This document shows, one piece after another, positions 17,916 to 27,623 of a stretch of DNA of 64,000 bases. Within the stretch, counting starts at the first letter, position 1. Each line of letters begins with the position of its first letter. Both the position numbers and the translations under genes were made by a program. The notes beneath the pieces are model-generated. The model saw only the letters and a list, made by a program, of their open reading frames with translations. It was not told where the DNA came from and did not search any database. The DNA is taken from contig NZ_JAUCBR010000004.1 in NCBI RefSeq assembly GCF_034676725.1, positions 1,379,501 through 1,443,500 of the forward strand, read 5' to 3'. This DNA comes from Denitromonas sp. (GTDB lineage Bacteria; Pseudomonadota; Gammaproteobacteria; Burkholderiales; Rhodocyclaceae).

Positions 17916-18290
17916 ACGACTGGCGCATATCCTGCCGCCCCTCTGCCACGATGCCTTTGACATGTACGACCATGCTGTGTACACCACCAAATGTCCAATA
18001 ACACCGCCCCCACAGCTTTCCCGCCCAACCCCCGCTTGTCCGCCTTGCCAAGAAATCACAAGACGCGGCATGGCGACGCAGCACGTCCCGTGTTTGCTAG
18101 CGCATTTGGCACGTCGATGGCATTCCAGAAGGATTGGATACGAATTTTCTTGAGATGACAAGTCGCTGAATCCCCCCCGACGCCAAACGCACATCGCCTC
18201 CGACACCACCGACCCTACTGTCCGTTCAAGGCACCATCGACGGCATTTTCAGATATCGTCCCGTCATCCTCCTCAACACCGGCCTGCACG
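17916..18290. other. Intergenic region between the cassette array and lepB-like gene
   Basis: About 375 bases with no convincing gene on either strand; short open frames here have no ribosome-binding site or recognisable sequence. It should contain the promoter of the divergent lepB-like gene. I see no integrase fragment. Confidence 0.5.
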
Positions 18291-19211
18291 ATGACCCCCA
18301 ACCCTCCAAACAAATGGCTTGCCGCCCTGCTCGGCTTTGTCGCACCGCCGCTGGGCCTGCTGTATGCGGGTAGCGCGCGCGGGGCGGTGGCTTATCTTGC
18401 GCTGACGCTGGTATCCGTCGGGCTGTTCTGGGCCGGGATGGGGGGCGTCTACGTCGCGCTGGCGGGGCTGTTGCTGTCGGTGGTGGCGGCTGTCCACGCC
18501 TGGCGGCTGGTCGTTCGCTGGCCGGCGGCGCAATCGCGTCGGTGGTTCAGCCGCTGGTATGGCCTGCTGGGGGTGGCCGTCGCGACGGGCCTGGCGTTGT
18601 TTGGCTTGCGGGCGTTCGTGGTCGAGCCGTACTCGATGGCGGATGCGTCGATGCTTCCGGGCATTGCGCCGGGGTCGGTGCTGGTGGTCGACAAGTGGGG
18701 CTACGGCCATTACGGCAGCTTTGGCATCGAGGTGGCGCAGCGGCCCGTGTCGGCGCCGGTGCGGCATGGGGATGTGATCGTGTTCGCCTATCCGCCGGAG
18801 CCGCTGATCCGTTACGCGAAGCGGGTGGTGGGGCTGCCGGGGGACACGGTGGCCTACCGGCGAGGGCAGTTGCGCATCAACGGGCTGGCGGTGAAGCACA
18901 CGGCCGCGGCAGATTTCGTGGCGCCGGGCGACGAGGCGATGCAGCAGTTCGAAGAGCAGTTGTCGGGCGAGCGCTACCGGGTGCTGTATGCGCGCGACGA
19001 GCGGCCGTTCTTCCAGGTGATCGAGGACTTTCCGCTGCGCGACAACTGCCGCATCGACCCGGAGGGCATTGAGTGCCAGGTGCCCGACGGGCACTACTAC
19101 GTGATGGGCGACAACCGCGACAACAGCAGCGACAGCCGCGCCTGGGGCTTTGTGCCGGCGCGCCACGTGGTGGGCCGGGTGTGGCGGGTGACGGGACCGG
19201 CGGGCGAATGA
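18291..19211 (+). CDS. lepB: Type I signal peptidase with a multi-helix N-terminal extension
   Basis: 306 residues. The C-terminal part is S26 signal peptidase: nucleophile Ser120 in DASMLPG, general base Lys177 in RYAKRVVGLPGD, and the GDNRDNSSDSR box. The usual SMxPT is changed to SMLPG. Before this lie about three helices (residues 8-75; WLAALLGFVAPPLGLLYAG...) resembling the TM2-type glycine-rich membrane domain rather than the usual two-helix LepB anchor. Probably an accessory signal peptidase, as the housekeeping lepB normally sits with lepA. Not obviously in an operon. Confidence 0.85.
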   Translation: MTPNPPNKWLAALLGFVAPPLGLLYAGSARGAVAYLALTLVSVGLFWAGMGGVYVALAGLLLSVVAAVHAWRLVVRWPAAQSRRWFSRWYGLLGVAVATGLALFGLRAFVVEPYSMADASMLPGIAPGSVLVVDKWGYGHYGSFGIEVAQRPVSAPVRHGDVIVFAYPPEPLIRYAKRVVGLPGDTVAYRRGQLRINGLAVKHTAAADFVAPGDEAMQQFEEQLSGERYRVLYARDERPFFQVIEDFPLRDNCRIDPEGIECQVPDGHYYVMGDNRDNSSDSRAWGFVPARHVVGRVWRVTGPAGE

Positions 19212-19216
19212 GAAAC

Positions 19217-19234
19217 GGGCAGCCGAAGCTGCCC
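19217..19234. terminator. Bidirectional hairpin between lepB-like and betT genes
   Basis: GGGCAGC-CGAA-GCTGCCC. On the minus strand the loop reads TTCG and is followed by GTTTCT, so it could end the betT transcript; the two genes converge here. Confidence 0.5.
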
Positions 19235-19259
19235 ATCCGTGGATGCCGTCGCGCGGGAC

Positions 19260-21245
19260 TCAGCGCACCAGATGCAGGAAATGCATGTGCTTGTGGTACT
19301 GGTCGATGATATCGCTGATCACACCTTCTTTTGACCAGCCCATCACGTCGTAGTCCTGCCCGCCTTCGCGCAGGTGGATTTCGGCACGGTAGTACTTCTG
19401 CTCTTCGGCCACCTCGCTCTCGGCCACGTCGGGGCTGAGGAAGGCGGGTTTGATGTGGGCGCGGGCGCGGATCTGGTAGAGGAAGTCGATCTCCTCGCCA
19501 TGGGCGACGCTGAGCACCACGTGGTCGGCGTCGGTGCTGGTCACCGTGGCGTCAATGCCCTTGAGCTTGAGTTCGGCTGCCACTTCGTCGCACGCCGGCC
19601 GGCCGATCTGGGCGATGAAGCGCTGCACCACGTCGCGCGTGGGGTAATCGACGATGTTGTGCAGGCGGTCTTTCCACGAGCCGCTCACCACCGGCGGGCC
19701 GACCGGGGCCATGTTCATCTGCAGGCTCTCGCGCTTGTAGAGGTCGATGCGCAGCGCCTTGATGAGGCCGTAGGTGGCCACCAGCAACACCACGGCAAAG
19801 GGCAGCGCGCTGGCGATGGTCATGGTCTGCAACGCACCGAGGCCGCCGGCGAGCAGCAGCACGATGGCCACCACGCCTTCGCCGCCGGCCCAGTAGATGC
19901 GCTGCCACAGCGGGGTGTTGTCATGACCGCGCGAGCACAGCATGTCGACCACCATGGAGCCGGAGTCGGAGGAGGTGACGAAGAACACCACCACCATCAC
20001 CATGGCGAGCATGGACAGCACGCCGGAGAAGGGGAAGTTCTCCAGAAAGGCGAACAGCGCCAGCGCCACATCGGCCGACACGGCCTCGCCCAGCGCCGCC
20101 TGGCCCTGGTTGAGGATCAGCTCGATGGCCGAGTTGCCGAACACGGTCATCCACATCAGCGTGAAGCCGGTGGGCACGAAGAGCACGCCCATGGCGAACT
20201 CGCGGATGGTGCGCCCGCGCGACACACGAGCGATGAACAGCCCGACAAAGGGCGCCCAGGACATCCACCAGCCCCAGTACAGAATCGTCCAGCCGCCGAT
20301 CCAGTCGGTCTTCTGGTAGGCGAAGAGGTTGAAGGTGTTGCTGACGATGTCGGCCGCGTAGGCGCCGGTGTTCTGCACGAAGGCTTGCAGCAGGAACACC
20401 GTGGGGCCGAGCACCAGCATGACGATGAGCAGGATCACCGCCAGACCCATGTTCAGCTCCGACAGGATCTTGATGCCCTTGTCGAGGCCGGTGGCCACCG
20501 ACAGCATGGCCAGGCCGGTCACGCCGATGATGAGCACGATCTGCACCATGGTGCTGACCGGAACGTCGAACAGGTGGTTGAGGCCGGCATTGACCTGCAT
20601 GACGCCGTAGCCCAGCGAGGTCGCCACGCCAAACACCGTGCCGATCACGGCAAAGATGTCGACCGCATGGCCGATGGGGCCGTAGATGCGCTCGCCGATC
20701 AGCGGGTAGAGCGCCGAGCGCAGCGTCAGCGGCAGGCCGTGACGGTAGCTGAAGAAGGCGAGGATCAACGCCACGATGGCGTAGATCGCCCAGGCGTGCA
20801 GACCCCAGTGGAAGAAGGTGATCTTCATCGCCGCGCGCGCGGCCTCCACGGTGGCCGCCTCGCCCACCGGCGGCGACAGGAAGTGCATCACCGGCTCGGC
20901 CACGCCAAAGAACATCAAACCAATGCCCATGCCGGCCGAGAACAGCATGGCGAACCAGGTGACATTGCTGTAGTCGGGGGTGGAATGGTCGGGCCCGAGC
21001 TTGATCTCGCCGTAGCGCGACAGGCCGAGAAAGCTGACCGTGATCAGGATGATGGCCACGGTCAGCACATAGAACCAGCTGCCGTTGGCGACGATGGTCG
21101 CCTGTAGCGATTTGAAGGTGTCGTTGGCCGTCTCGGGCGCCAGGGCGGCAAAGGCCACCAGCGCGATGATGAGGAACGAGGCCGGATAGAACACCGGCGC
21201 ATGAAAGCCGGCCTTGGCCGGTACTGCGGTCTGGGGTTGGGTCAT
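19260..21245 (-). CDS. betT: BCCT-family choline/betaine transporter, BetT type
   Basis: 661 residues: twelve helices plus a long hydrophilic C-terminus (residues about 510-661) like BetT, in which this tail controls osmotic activation. The BCCT signature is present (WTILYWGWWMSWAPFVGLFIARVSRGRT), and GMGIGLMFFGVAEPV is the conserved TM3 Gly-rich segment. It takes up choline or glycine betaine driven by ion gradients. No bet oxidation genes are near. Starts at the ATG 21245 (MTQPQTAVPAKAG). Confidence 0.93.
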   Translation of the reverse strand: MTQPQTAVPAKAGFHAPVFYPASFLIIALVAFAALAPETANDTFKSLQATIVANGSWFYVLTVAIILITVSFLGLSRYGEIKLGPDHSTPDYSNVTWFAMLFSAGMGIGLMFFGVAEPVMHFLSPPVGEAATVEAARAAMKITFFHWGLHAWAIYAIVALILAFFSYRHGLPLTLRSALYPLIGERIYGPIGHAVDIFAVIGTVFGVATSLGYGVMQVNAGLNHLFDVPVSTMVQIVLIIGVTGLAMLSVATGLDKGIKILSELNMGLAVILLIVMLVLGPTVFLLQAFVQNTGAYAADIVSNTFNLFAYQKTDWIGGWTILYWGWWMSWAPFVGLFIARVSRGRTIREFAMGVLFVPTGFTLMWMTVFGNSAIELILNQGQAALGEAVSADVALALFAFLENFPFSGVLSMLAMVMVVVFFVTSSDSGSMVVDMLCSRGHDNTPLWQRIYWAGGEGVVAIVLLLAGGLGALQTMTIASALPFAVVLLVATYGLIKALRIDLYKRESLQMNMAPVGPPVVSGSWKDRLHNIVDYPTRDVVQRFIAQIGRPACDEVAAELKLKGIDATVTSTDADHVVLSVAHGEEIDFLYQIRARAHIKPAFLSPDVAESEVAEEQKYYRAEIHLREGGQDYDVMGWSKEGVISDIIDQYHKHMHFLHLVR

Positions 21246-21376
21246 GTTGTTATGGTTTCCTTACAAAGCGGGGGCCATGTTAGAGGAAAGCACTACCACA
21301 TTCATGATTGGCGGCAAAAAGCACCACCATTGACCCCCTGGCCAGACGAACGGCGCCACGCGCCGGATCGTACCGT

Positions 21377-21784
21377 TCAGTGCTCCGTGCCGGCGTAGAT
21401 CCACATCGGCTCGGTGCTGCCGGCGCGCTCGAAACCCATGGCATGGTAGAAGGGCACGGCTGCGCTGTCGGCCGTCAGCATCTGCTGGTGAAAACCGGCA
21501 TAGCGCTTGAGCAGCGCCGCCATCATCTGCCGGCCCACCCCCTGGCGCCGGAATTCAGGATGCACCAACAGGTGCGGAAAATAAACCACCAGGTGGCCGT
21601 CGGATATCGCGTTGCCCAGCCCCACCAGCCGTCGGCCGCTGCGCGCGGTGACCAGGCTGTGCGAGCCGCGCAGGGCGGCCATCAATGCCGCTGGTTTGTC
21701 CGCCGCCGACCACTTGACGGCACGGTACAGCGCGAGGACCTCGTCACTGGTGATGGGGCGGTTGAGCGCGATGTCGATAGGCAT
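21377..21784 (-). CDS. GNAT-family N-acetyltransferase
   Basis: 135 residues, single GNAT domain. The acetyl-CoA-binding motif is HPEFRRQGVGRQMM, followed by the beta5/alpha4 segment ADSAAVPFYHAMGFERAG. The substrate is not evident. It stands 18 bases after the universal-stress gene on the same strand and may be the last gene of that transcript. Confidence 0.9.
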   Translation of the reverse strand: MPIDIALNRPITSDEVLALYRAVKWSAADKPAALMAALRGSHSLVTARSGRRLVGLGNAISDGHLVVYFPHLLVHPEFRRQGVGRQMMAALLKRYAGFHQQMLTADSAAVPFYHAMGFERAGSTEPMWIYAGTEH

Positions 21785-21802
21785 GGTCGTGGTGCCCCGG
21801 GC

Positions 21803-22690
21803 TCAGCGATAGGCGGCCAGCACATCGCAGCGCGCATGCGCCAGCACATGCTTGGTGACGCTGCCCAGCAGCAGTTCCTCGGTCATGTCGGCGCCGTGCT
21901 TGCCGAGCACGATCAGATCGGCCCCGAGCTCTTCTTCCTGCTCCAGCACCCGCAACGCGGTGGCGCCATGGATGACCGAGGTCCGCCAGGCGCTGCCCGA
22001 CAGCCCGGCATCGGCCGCGAACTGCTGCAGCCGGGTGACCGCCTCGTGACGCGCCTTGATGCGCTGGCCGAGGATCACGTCTTCCTCGACGAAGGCGAGG
22101 CGCAGCTTGCCTTCGTAGGGCAGTTCGAAGGCATGCATCAGGGTCAGCTCGGCCTGCGGCGCGACGGCGCGGGCCAGGCGTACCGCGCCAGCCGACCAGG
22201 GCGAGAAATCGACCGGCACAAGCACCTTGCGGTAGTGCTCGTGGGGCGGCTGCTTGACCGCCAGGATCGGCCGGCGAACCTTACGCAACAGGCGCTCGGC
22301 GGTGGCGCCGAGCAGCCACTGGCGCATGAAGTCGGTGCCGCGCGCACCGAGCACCAGCAGGCCGGCATCGAGGCGATCGGCCTGGGCGGCGATGGTCTCG
22401 AGCACCGCGCCTTCTTCCAGGTGCAGCCCGGCGGTAACGCCGAGCGGCTCGCCGATCTCGGTGGCCAGCTGGCTGAGCGCCTCGCGGGCCAGATCGCGAA
22501 TCCGTTGCGACAAGGCCGCATCCTGGTTGACGAACACGGCCTGCAGCTCGTCGAGGGTCGTCTTCTCGAGCACATGCAGCAGCTCGAGCCGGGCACCGGT
22601 TTCACTCGCCAGCAGCGCCGCGCGCTGCGCGGCATGGCGGGCCGGCGCCGACAGGTCGGTGGTGGCAAGCACGGTGTGCAGGCGGGTCAT
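21803..22690 (-). CDS. Tandem universal stress protein (two UspA domains)
   Basis: 295 residues. Domain 1 covers about residues 1-140 (VLATTDLSAPARHAAQRAALLA ... LLVLGARG), domain 2 about 150-295 (VLVPVDFSPWSAGAVRLARAV ... LIVLGKHG...GSVTKHVL). In both, the ATP-binding G-x2-G-x9-G-S/T pattern is recognisable. The ATG at 22690 has GGAGG six bases upstream and overlaps the antiporter stop by 4 bases, so it is coupled to it. Confidence 0.93.
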   Translation of the reverse strand: MTRLHTVLATTDLSAPARHAAQRAALLASETGARLELLHVLEKTTLDELQAVFVNQDAALSQRIRDLAREALSQLATEIGEPLGVTAGLHLEEGAVLETIAAQADRLDAGLLVLGARGTDFMRQWLLGATAERLLRKVRRPILAVKQPPHEHYRKVLVPVDFSPWSAGAVRLARAVAPQAELTLMHAFELPYEGKLRLAFVEEDVILGQRIKARHEAVTRLQQFAADAGLSGSAWRTSVIHGATALRVLEQEEELGADLIVLGKHGADMTEELLLGSVTKHVLAHARCDVLAAYR

Positions 22691-24345
22691 GGCGAGTCCT
22701 CCGAAGGGTTGAGCGCGTCGACCATGATCTGCGCGGTGTGATCGGCCGAGTCGAGGAACGGGTTGATGATCCGGCTTGCGCCGGCCGCATGCAATGCCTG
22801 GCGATGCACTTCGTTGCCCACCACGGCGGCGATCACGCCCGGCACCGCCATCGCCTTGAGGGCATGGAGCAGACCGCGGTTGGACTCCCACGTGGGCAGC
22901 GTGGTGACGATCCATTCGGCCGTCGCCACCGGCAGCGTATCGACAAACGCCGGATCCTCACCGTCGCCGAAGCGCACGCTGAAGCCCCGCCGGCGCAGGC
23001 GGCGCACGGTTTCGGGGTCGAAATCCACCCCCAGCGCCGACACCCCGCGGCGGTGCAGCCGCGCCAGCAGGTGCTCACCGTAGCGCCCCAGCCCGAAGAT
23101 CACCACCCGCGGCGGCCCCTCCGGCTGACGCTGGCGCTCGACCGCCAGCTCGCGATGCGGCCGGCGCCGCTCGAACAGGCCCAGCCACGGCCCGAGCCGC
23201 TCAAACAGCGGCTGCGAGTACAGGATCATGTAGGTCGACAGGGCAATGGTGACGATGCCCACCAGGGTGGTCAGGCCGAGCGCGTCGTTGCCCACATGGC
23301 CGAGGGTGATCCCCATGGCCACGAAGATGATCGAAAACTCGCTGATCTGCGCCACCGTCAGCCCGGCCATGAAGCCGGTGCGCTTGCGATAGCCCATGAA
23401 ACCCATGATCGACATGACGATCAGCGGGTTGCCGATGAGCACGAACAGCGACAGCACCAGCGCCGGCCACAGTTCGCCGCCGAGGGCGGAGAAGTCGAGC
23501 TTGGCGCCGAGGTCGATGAAGAAGAACAGCAGCAGGAAGTCGCGGATACCGGTCAGGCGCGCGCCGATGGCATCGCGAAACGGTGTCGAGGCCAGCGAGA
23601 AACCGGCGAGGAAGGCCCCCGCCTCCTTCGAGAAGCCGGCCCATTCGCCAAAGGCCGCCAGCGCCGTGCCCCAGGCGATGGCGAAGATCAGCAGCAGCTC
23701 CTGCGACTTGGCCATGGTGCGCATCAGCGGCGGCAGCACATAGCGCATCAGCACGTAGAGCAGGGCGGCGGCCACCAGCACGCGGCCGAGGATGGAGCCG
23801 GCCACCACCCACCAGACGGCTTCACCCTCGCCGGTGGCGCGCAGCGCGCTCATGGCCATCATGGCCAGCACCACGGCAATGTCCTGCACGATCAGGAAGC
23901 CCACCGCGATGCGCCCGTGCAGCGAGTCGAGTTCGCGCTTGTCCGAGAGCAGCTTGATGATGATGATGGTGCTCGAGAAGGTCAGCGCCACCGCCACGTA
24001 CAGCGCGGTGAGCCAGTCGCGCCCCATGGCCAGGATCAGCACGAAGCCGATCGCGATGGTGAAGGCCAGCTGCCCCAGCCCGGTGGCCAGCGCCACCGGC
24101 CCGATGTGGCGCACATGCTGCAGATCGAGCTTGAGGCCGACCAGAAACAGCAGCACCGCCACGCCGATCTGCGCCAGCAGGTCGATCTGGTCATGCGATT
24201 TGACCAGTTCCAGCCCCGCCGGGCCCACCGCGATGCCGACCACGATGTAGGCGATCAGCACCGGCTGGCGCAGGCGCACCGCCACCGCGCCCACGGCCGC
24301 GGCAATCAACAGCAGCAAGGACAGCTCGGCAAAGGGCTCGTGCAT
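22687..24345 (-). CDS. Kef/CPA2-type cation:proton antiporter with TrkA-N domain
   Basis: 552 residues. Residues about 1-385 hold twelve or so helices with the CPA2 pattern (GIAVGPAGLELV, GVAVLLFLVGLKLDLQHV, EAGAFLAGFSLAST); residues about 410-552 are an RCK/TrkA-N domain with the nucleotide-binding VVIFGLGRYGEHLLARL. Probably a K+ efflux or Na+(K+)/H+ antiporter of the KefB/YbaL type. I start at ATG 24345 (MHEPFAELSLLLLI); the frame upstream overlaps the DUF2062 gene. No glutathione-regulatory partner (KefF/G) is present. Confidence 0.93.
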   Translation of the reverse strand: MHEPFAELSLLLLIAAAVGAVAVRLRQPVLIAYIVVGIAVGPAGLELVKSHDQIDLLAQIGVAVLLFLVGLKLDLQHVRHIGPVALATGLGQLAFTIAIGFVLILAMGRDWLTALYVAVALTFSSTIIIIKLLSDKRELDSLHGRIAVGFLIVQDIAVVLAMMAMSALRATGEGEAVWWVVAGSILGRVLVAAALLYVLMRYVLPPLMRTMAKSQELLLIFAIAWGTALAAFGEWAGFSKEAGAFLAGFSLASTPFRDAIGARLTGIRDFLLLFFFIDLGAKLDFSALGGELWPALVLSLFVLIGNPLIVMSIMGFMGYRKRTGFMAGLTVAQISEFSIIFVAMGITLGHVGNDALGLTTLVGIVTIALSTYMILYSQPLFERLGPWLGLFERRRPHRELAVERQRQPEGPPRVVIFGLGRYGEHLLARLHRRGVSALGVDFDPETVRRLRRRGFSVRFGDGEDPAFVDTLPVATAEWIVTTLPTWESNRGLLHALKAMAVPGVIAAVVGNEVHRQALHAAGASRIINPFLDSADHTAQIMVDALNPSEDSP

Positions 24346-24347
24346 GT

Positions 24348-24911
24348 TTACTCGCTCCGACGGGTTTTGCTGCGCCAGCGATGGCGCGCGCCGATGCGCC
24401 GCCGCGCCAGGGTGCGCCAGCGCCACACCAGCGTGATGACCAGGTAGGTGCTCAGCCCGATCAGCGAGGCGAGGATGGCCAGGCCGATCATCAGCGGCTT
24501 GCCCATCGCCTGCAGGCGCTGCCAGATGCCGTCGTCGGCATGGATGTCTCGCGCCGTGGCCGGGTCGGCGGCATGCGCCGGCAGGCGCTCGCCGGTGACC
24601 CAGGTGCCCAGCCGGTAGGCAGCAAAGTACACCGGGCCGAAGGTGATCGGGTTGGTCACCAGTGTGCTGGCCGCCGCCGCCGGCACATTGGCCCGCAGCA
24701 CCACGGCCGCGCCGACCGACAGCGGAATCTGCGCAATCGGGATGAGCAGGCCGAAAAACACCCCCAGCGCCACGCCCAGCGCCACGCCGCGCCGCGACCA
24801 GTGCCACAGCCGCGTATGGCCGAGCCAGGGCGCCAGCCAGCCCAGCCAGCGGTTGGCCTGGATCTGCTCACGCGTGGGTACCTTGGCGCGCAAGCGCCGG
24901 AAAAACCCCAT
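24348..24911 (-). CDS. DUF2062 membrane protein
   Basis: 187 residues. The DUF2062 core is recognisable: RRGVALGVALGVFFGLLIPIAQIPLSVGAA, then LVTNPITFGPVYFAAYRLG, with a C-terminal membrane helix and a basic tail. Function unknown. It fits with 2 bases between its stop and the antiporter start and abuts the P-type ATPase stop, inside one operon. Confidence 0.9.
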   Translation of the reverse strand: MGFFRRLRAKVPTREQIQANRWLGWLAPWLGHTRLWHWSRRGVALGVALGVFFGLLIPIAQIPLSVGAAVVLRANVPAAAASTLVTNPITFGPVYFAAYRLGTWVTGERLPAHAADPATARDIHADDGIWQRLQAMGKPLMIGLAILASLIGLSTYLVITLVWRWRTLARRRIGARHRWRSKTRRSE

Positions 24912-27623
24912 TCACATGCTCCGTATGTTGAGCCGCCGCAGCACGGCCTTTTCGGCTTCGACAGCCAGAAACTTGGCCGCCCCGAGCACCAGGATCACGC
25001 CCCAGGTGGCCGCGTCGAGCGCCACGGTCTGGAACACCTGCTGCATCGGCGGCGCGTAGGTGAACACCAGCTGGAAGCCGATCAGCACCAGGCTCATCCA
25101 CAAGGCCACCGGGTTGCCGGTGAGAATCTCGCGGCTGAACGCCGAGGCGGTGAAGTGGCGCACATTGAAAAGGTACACCAGCTCGCCCACCACCAGCATG
25201 TTGACCGCTGCCGTGCGCGCCGCCTCCAGGCTGCCGCCACGCATCAGCACCCATTCGAACACGCCGAAGGTCACCAGCACCATCAACAGGCTCACATAGG
25301 CGATGCGCCCGGCCAGCACACGGGTGATCAGCGGCTCCGACGGCCGTCGCGGCGGATGGCGCATGACCCCGGCCTCGCCCGGCTCGAAGGCCAGCGCCAG
25401 CGCCAGGGTGACCGCGGTGATCATGTTCACCCACAGAATCTGCCCGGCGGTCACCGGCAGCGCCAGCCCGGCGAACACGGCGAGCAGGATCACCCCCGCC
25501 TCGCCGCCGTTGGTGGGCAGGATGAACAGCAGCGACTTCTTGATGTTGTCGAACACCACCCGCCCTTCGCGCACGGCGCGGGCGATGGTGGCGAAGTTGT
25601 CGTCGGTCAGCACCAGGTCGGCCGCCTCGCGCGCGGCGTCGGTGCCCTTGTGGCCCATGGCCACGCCAATGTCGGCGGCCTTGAGCGCGGGGGCGTCGTT
25701 CACGCCGTCGCCGGTCATGGCCACCAGCTCGCCCTCGGCCTGCAGCGCGGCCACCAGGCGCAGCTTGTGCTCGGGGCTGGCGCGGGCAAACACATCGGTG
25801 TGCTGCACCCGCTGGCGCAGGGCCGCGTCGTCCAGCGCCTCGATGGCCTCGCCGGTGAGCGGCGAGCCGGCCTGCAGGCCAAGCTGGGCGCCAATGGCGG
25901 CGGCGGTGACGGCGTGGTCGCCGGTGATCATCTTCACCCGCAGGCCGGCACGCTGGCATTGGGCCACGGCGTCGACGGCCGCCTCGCGCGGCGGGTCGAT
26001 CAGCCCGACCAGGCCGAGCAGGGTGAAGCGCGCCGTGATGTCGCCCATCGACAAGGCCGTGGTGCCCGCCGGCATGTCGCAGCGCGCGAGCGCAAGCACC
26101 CGCTGGCCGGCGCCGGCGGCCTCTTCCATGCGCGCCTGCCAGGCAGCGGCGTCAAAGGTCTCGCCATCGCCGGCATCCACACACAAGCCCAGCACCCGCT
26201 CCGGCGCGCCCTTGAGCAGCACGAAGGCGTGGCCGGCATGGTCATGGTGCAAGGTGGCCATGAAGCGGTGCTCGGATTCGAAGGGGATCTCGTCCACCCG
26301 CGGCGTGGCGGCGCTCATCTCGGCCGCGTCGAGCCCGGCCTTGAGCGCCAGGGTCAGCAGCGCGCCCTCGGTCGGGTCGCCCACCAGCTGCCAGCCGCCG
26401 CCGGCGTCGTGCTTGAGCCGCGCGTCGTTGCACAGCAGCGCCGCCTGGGCCAGCGCCTGCAAGGCCGCATCCCGCCCGCCCTCGACCGCCGCGCCCTCGC
26501 ACTGAAAACCGCCCTCGGGCACGTAGCCCGCGCCGCTCACCGCCAGCGTGCACGCCGGCAGCATGATGCGCACGGCGGTCATCTCGTTCTTGGTCAGCGT
26601 GCCGGTCTTGTCGGAGCAGATCACGGTCACCGAGCCCAGCGTCTCGACCGCCGGCAGGCGACGGATGATCGCGCAGTTCTGCGCCATCACCCGCGTGCCA
26701 ATGGCCAGCACAATGGTGACGATAGCCGGCAGCCCCTCGGGAATGGCCGCCACCGCCAGCCCGACCACCGCCAGGAAGATCTCCAGCAGCGGCATCTCGC
26801 GCACGAGGTGACCATAGGCGAAGGTGAGCGCGCCCATCGCCAGGATGAAACCGGTGATCTGCCGCGCAAACTGGTCGAGCCGGCGGGTCAGCGGCGTGGC
26901 CAGGGTCTGCACCTCGCCCACCAGCGTGCCGATGCGGCCAATTTCGGTGGCCTGCCCGGTAGCCACCACCACCCCGCGCGCCTGGCCAAAGCCCACCACC
27001 GTGCCCGAGTAGGCCATGCAGCGGCGGTCGCCGATGGCGGCGGTGTCGGCCACCGGCGTGGTGTGCTTGTCCACCGGCAGCGATTCACCGGTCAGCGCCG
27101 CCTCGCTCACCCGCAGATTCTTCACCCGCAGCAGGCGCAGGTCGGCCGGCACCTTGGCGCCGGACTCGAGCAGCACGATGTCGCCCGGCACCAGCTCGGC
27201 GGCATCGATCTCGTGCCGCTCGCCCCCCCGCACCACGGTGGCGTGGCTGGCCAGCATCGCCCGCACCGCCTCCAGCGCCTTCTCGGCCTTGCCCTCCTGC
27301 ACGAAGCCGATGGCCGCGTTGATCAGCACCACGGCCACGATCACCCCGGCGTCCACATAGTCTTCGAGCGCAAAGGTCACCGCCCCGGCGGCCAGCAGCA
27401 CATAGATCAGCGGGTTGTGAAACTGCAGCGCCAGCCGCAGCCAGGGGCCGCGCCGACGCGCCTGCGCCAGCGCGTTGGGGCCGTACTGCGCCAGCCGCTC
27501 GCGGGCCTGCGCATCGCTCAGGCCGCAGGTGGCGTCCACCGCGAGCTGCTGCAGCGCCTGGCCGGCCGGCACGGCATGCCAGCGCGGTCCGGCGTCGGGC
27601 GCGAAAGGGGCTTCGGGTTTCAT
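24912..27623 (-). CDS. P-type (P2-like) cation-transporting ATPase
   Basis: 903 residues, full domain order: N-terminal cation_ATPase_N, helices 1-2, actuator domain with LTGESLPV, helices 3-4 with PEGLP, phosphorylation motif CSDKTGTLT, ATP-binding domain, hinge MTGDGVNDAPALK, then C-terminal helices. Helix 5 keeps TNGGEAG and helix 6 reads NMITAVTLA: the Asn and Thr of calcium pumps are present but the helix-6 Asp is replaced by Ala. It could pump Ca2+, Mn2+, Mg2+ or Na+. The ATG at 27623 has GGAG six bases upstream and is preferred over the one at 27665, which has none. Confidence 0.92.
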   Translation of the reverse strand: MKPEAPFAPDAGPRWHAVPAGQALQQLAVDATCGLSDAQARERLAQYGPNALAQARRRGPWLRLALQFHNPLIYVLLAAGAVTFALEDYVDAGVIVAVVLINAAIGFVQEGKAEKALEAVRAMLASHATVVRGGERHEIDAAELVPGDIVLLESGAKVPADLRLLRVKNLRVSEAALTGESLPVDKHTTPVADTAAIGDRRCMAYSGTVVGFGQARGVVVATGQATEIGRIGTLVGEVQTLATPLTRRLDQFARQITGFILAMGALTFAYGHLVREMPLLEIFLAVVGLAVAAIPEGLPAIVTIVLAIGTRVMAQNCAIIRRLPAVETLGSVTVICSDKTGTLTKNEMTAVRIMLPACTLAVSGAGYVPEGGFQCEGAAVEGGRDAALQALAQAALLCNDARLKHDAGGGWQLVGDPTEGALLTLALKAGLDAAEMSAATPRVDEIPFESEHRFMATLHHDHAGHAFVLLKGAPERVLGLCVDAGDGETFDAAAWQARMEEAAGAGQRVLALARCDMPAGTTALSMGDITARFTLLGLVGLIDPPREAAVDAVAQCQRAGLRVKMITGDHAVTAAAIGAQLGLQAGSPLTGEAIEALDDAALRQRVQHTDVFARASPEHKLRLVAALQAEGELVAMTGDGVNDAPALKAADIGVAMGHKGTDAAREAADLVLTDDNFATIARAVREGRVVFDNIKKSLLFILPTNGGEAGVILLAVFAGLALPVTAGQILWVNMITAVTLALALAFEPGEAGVMRHPPRRPSEPLITRVLAGRIAYVSLLMVLVTFGVFEWVLMRGGSLEAARTAAVNMLVVGELVYLFNVRHFTASAFSREILTGNPVALWMSLVLIGFQLVFTYAPPMQQVFQTVALDAATWGVILVLGAAKFLAVEAEKAVLRRLNIRSM

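Noticed and set aside
17823..18209. A 128-codon minus-strand open frame as an integrase remnant
   Set aside because: Translation is Cys/Trp/Ser-rich without tyrosine-recombinase motifs (no R...HxxR...Y), and no ribosome-binding site.
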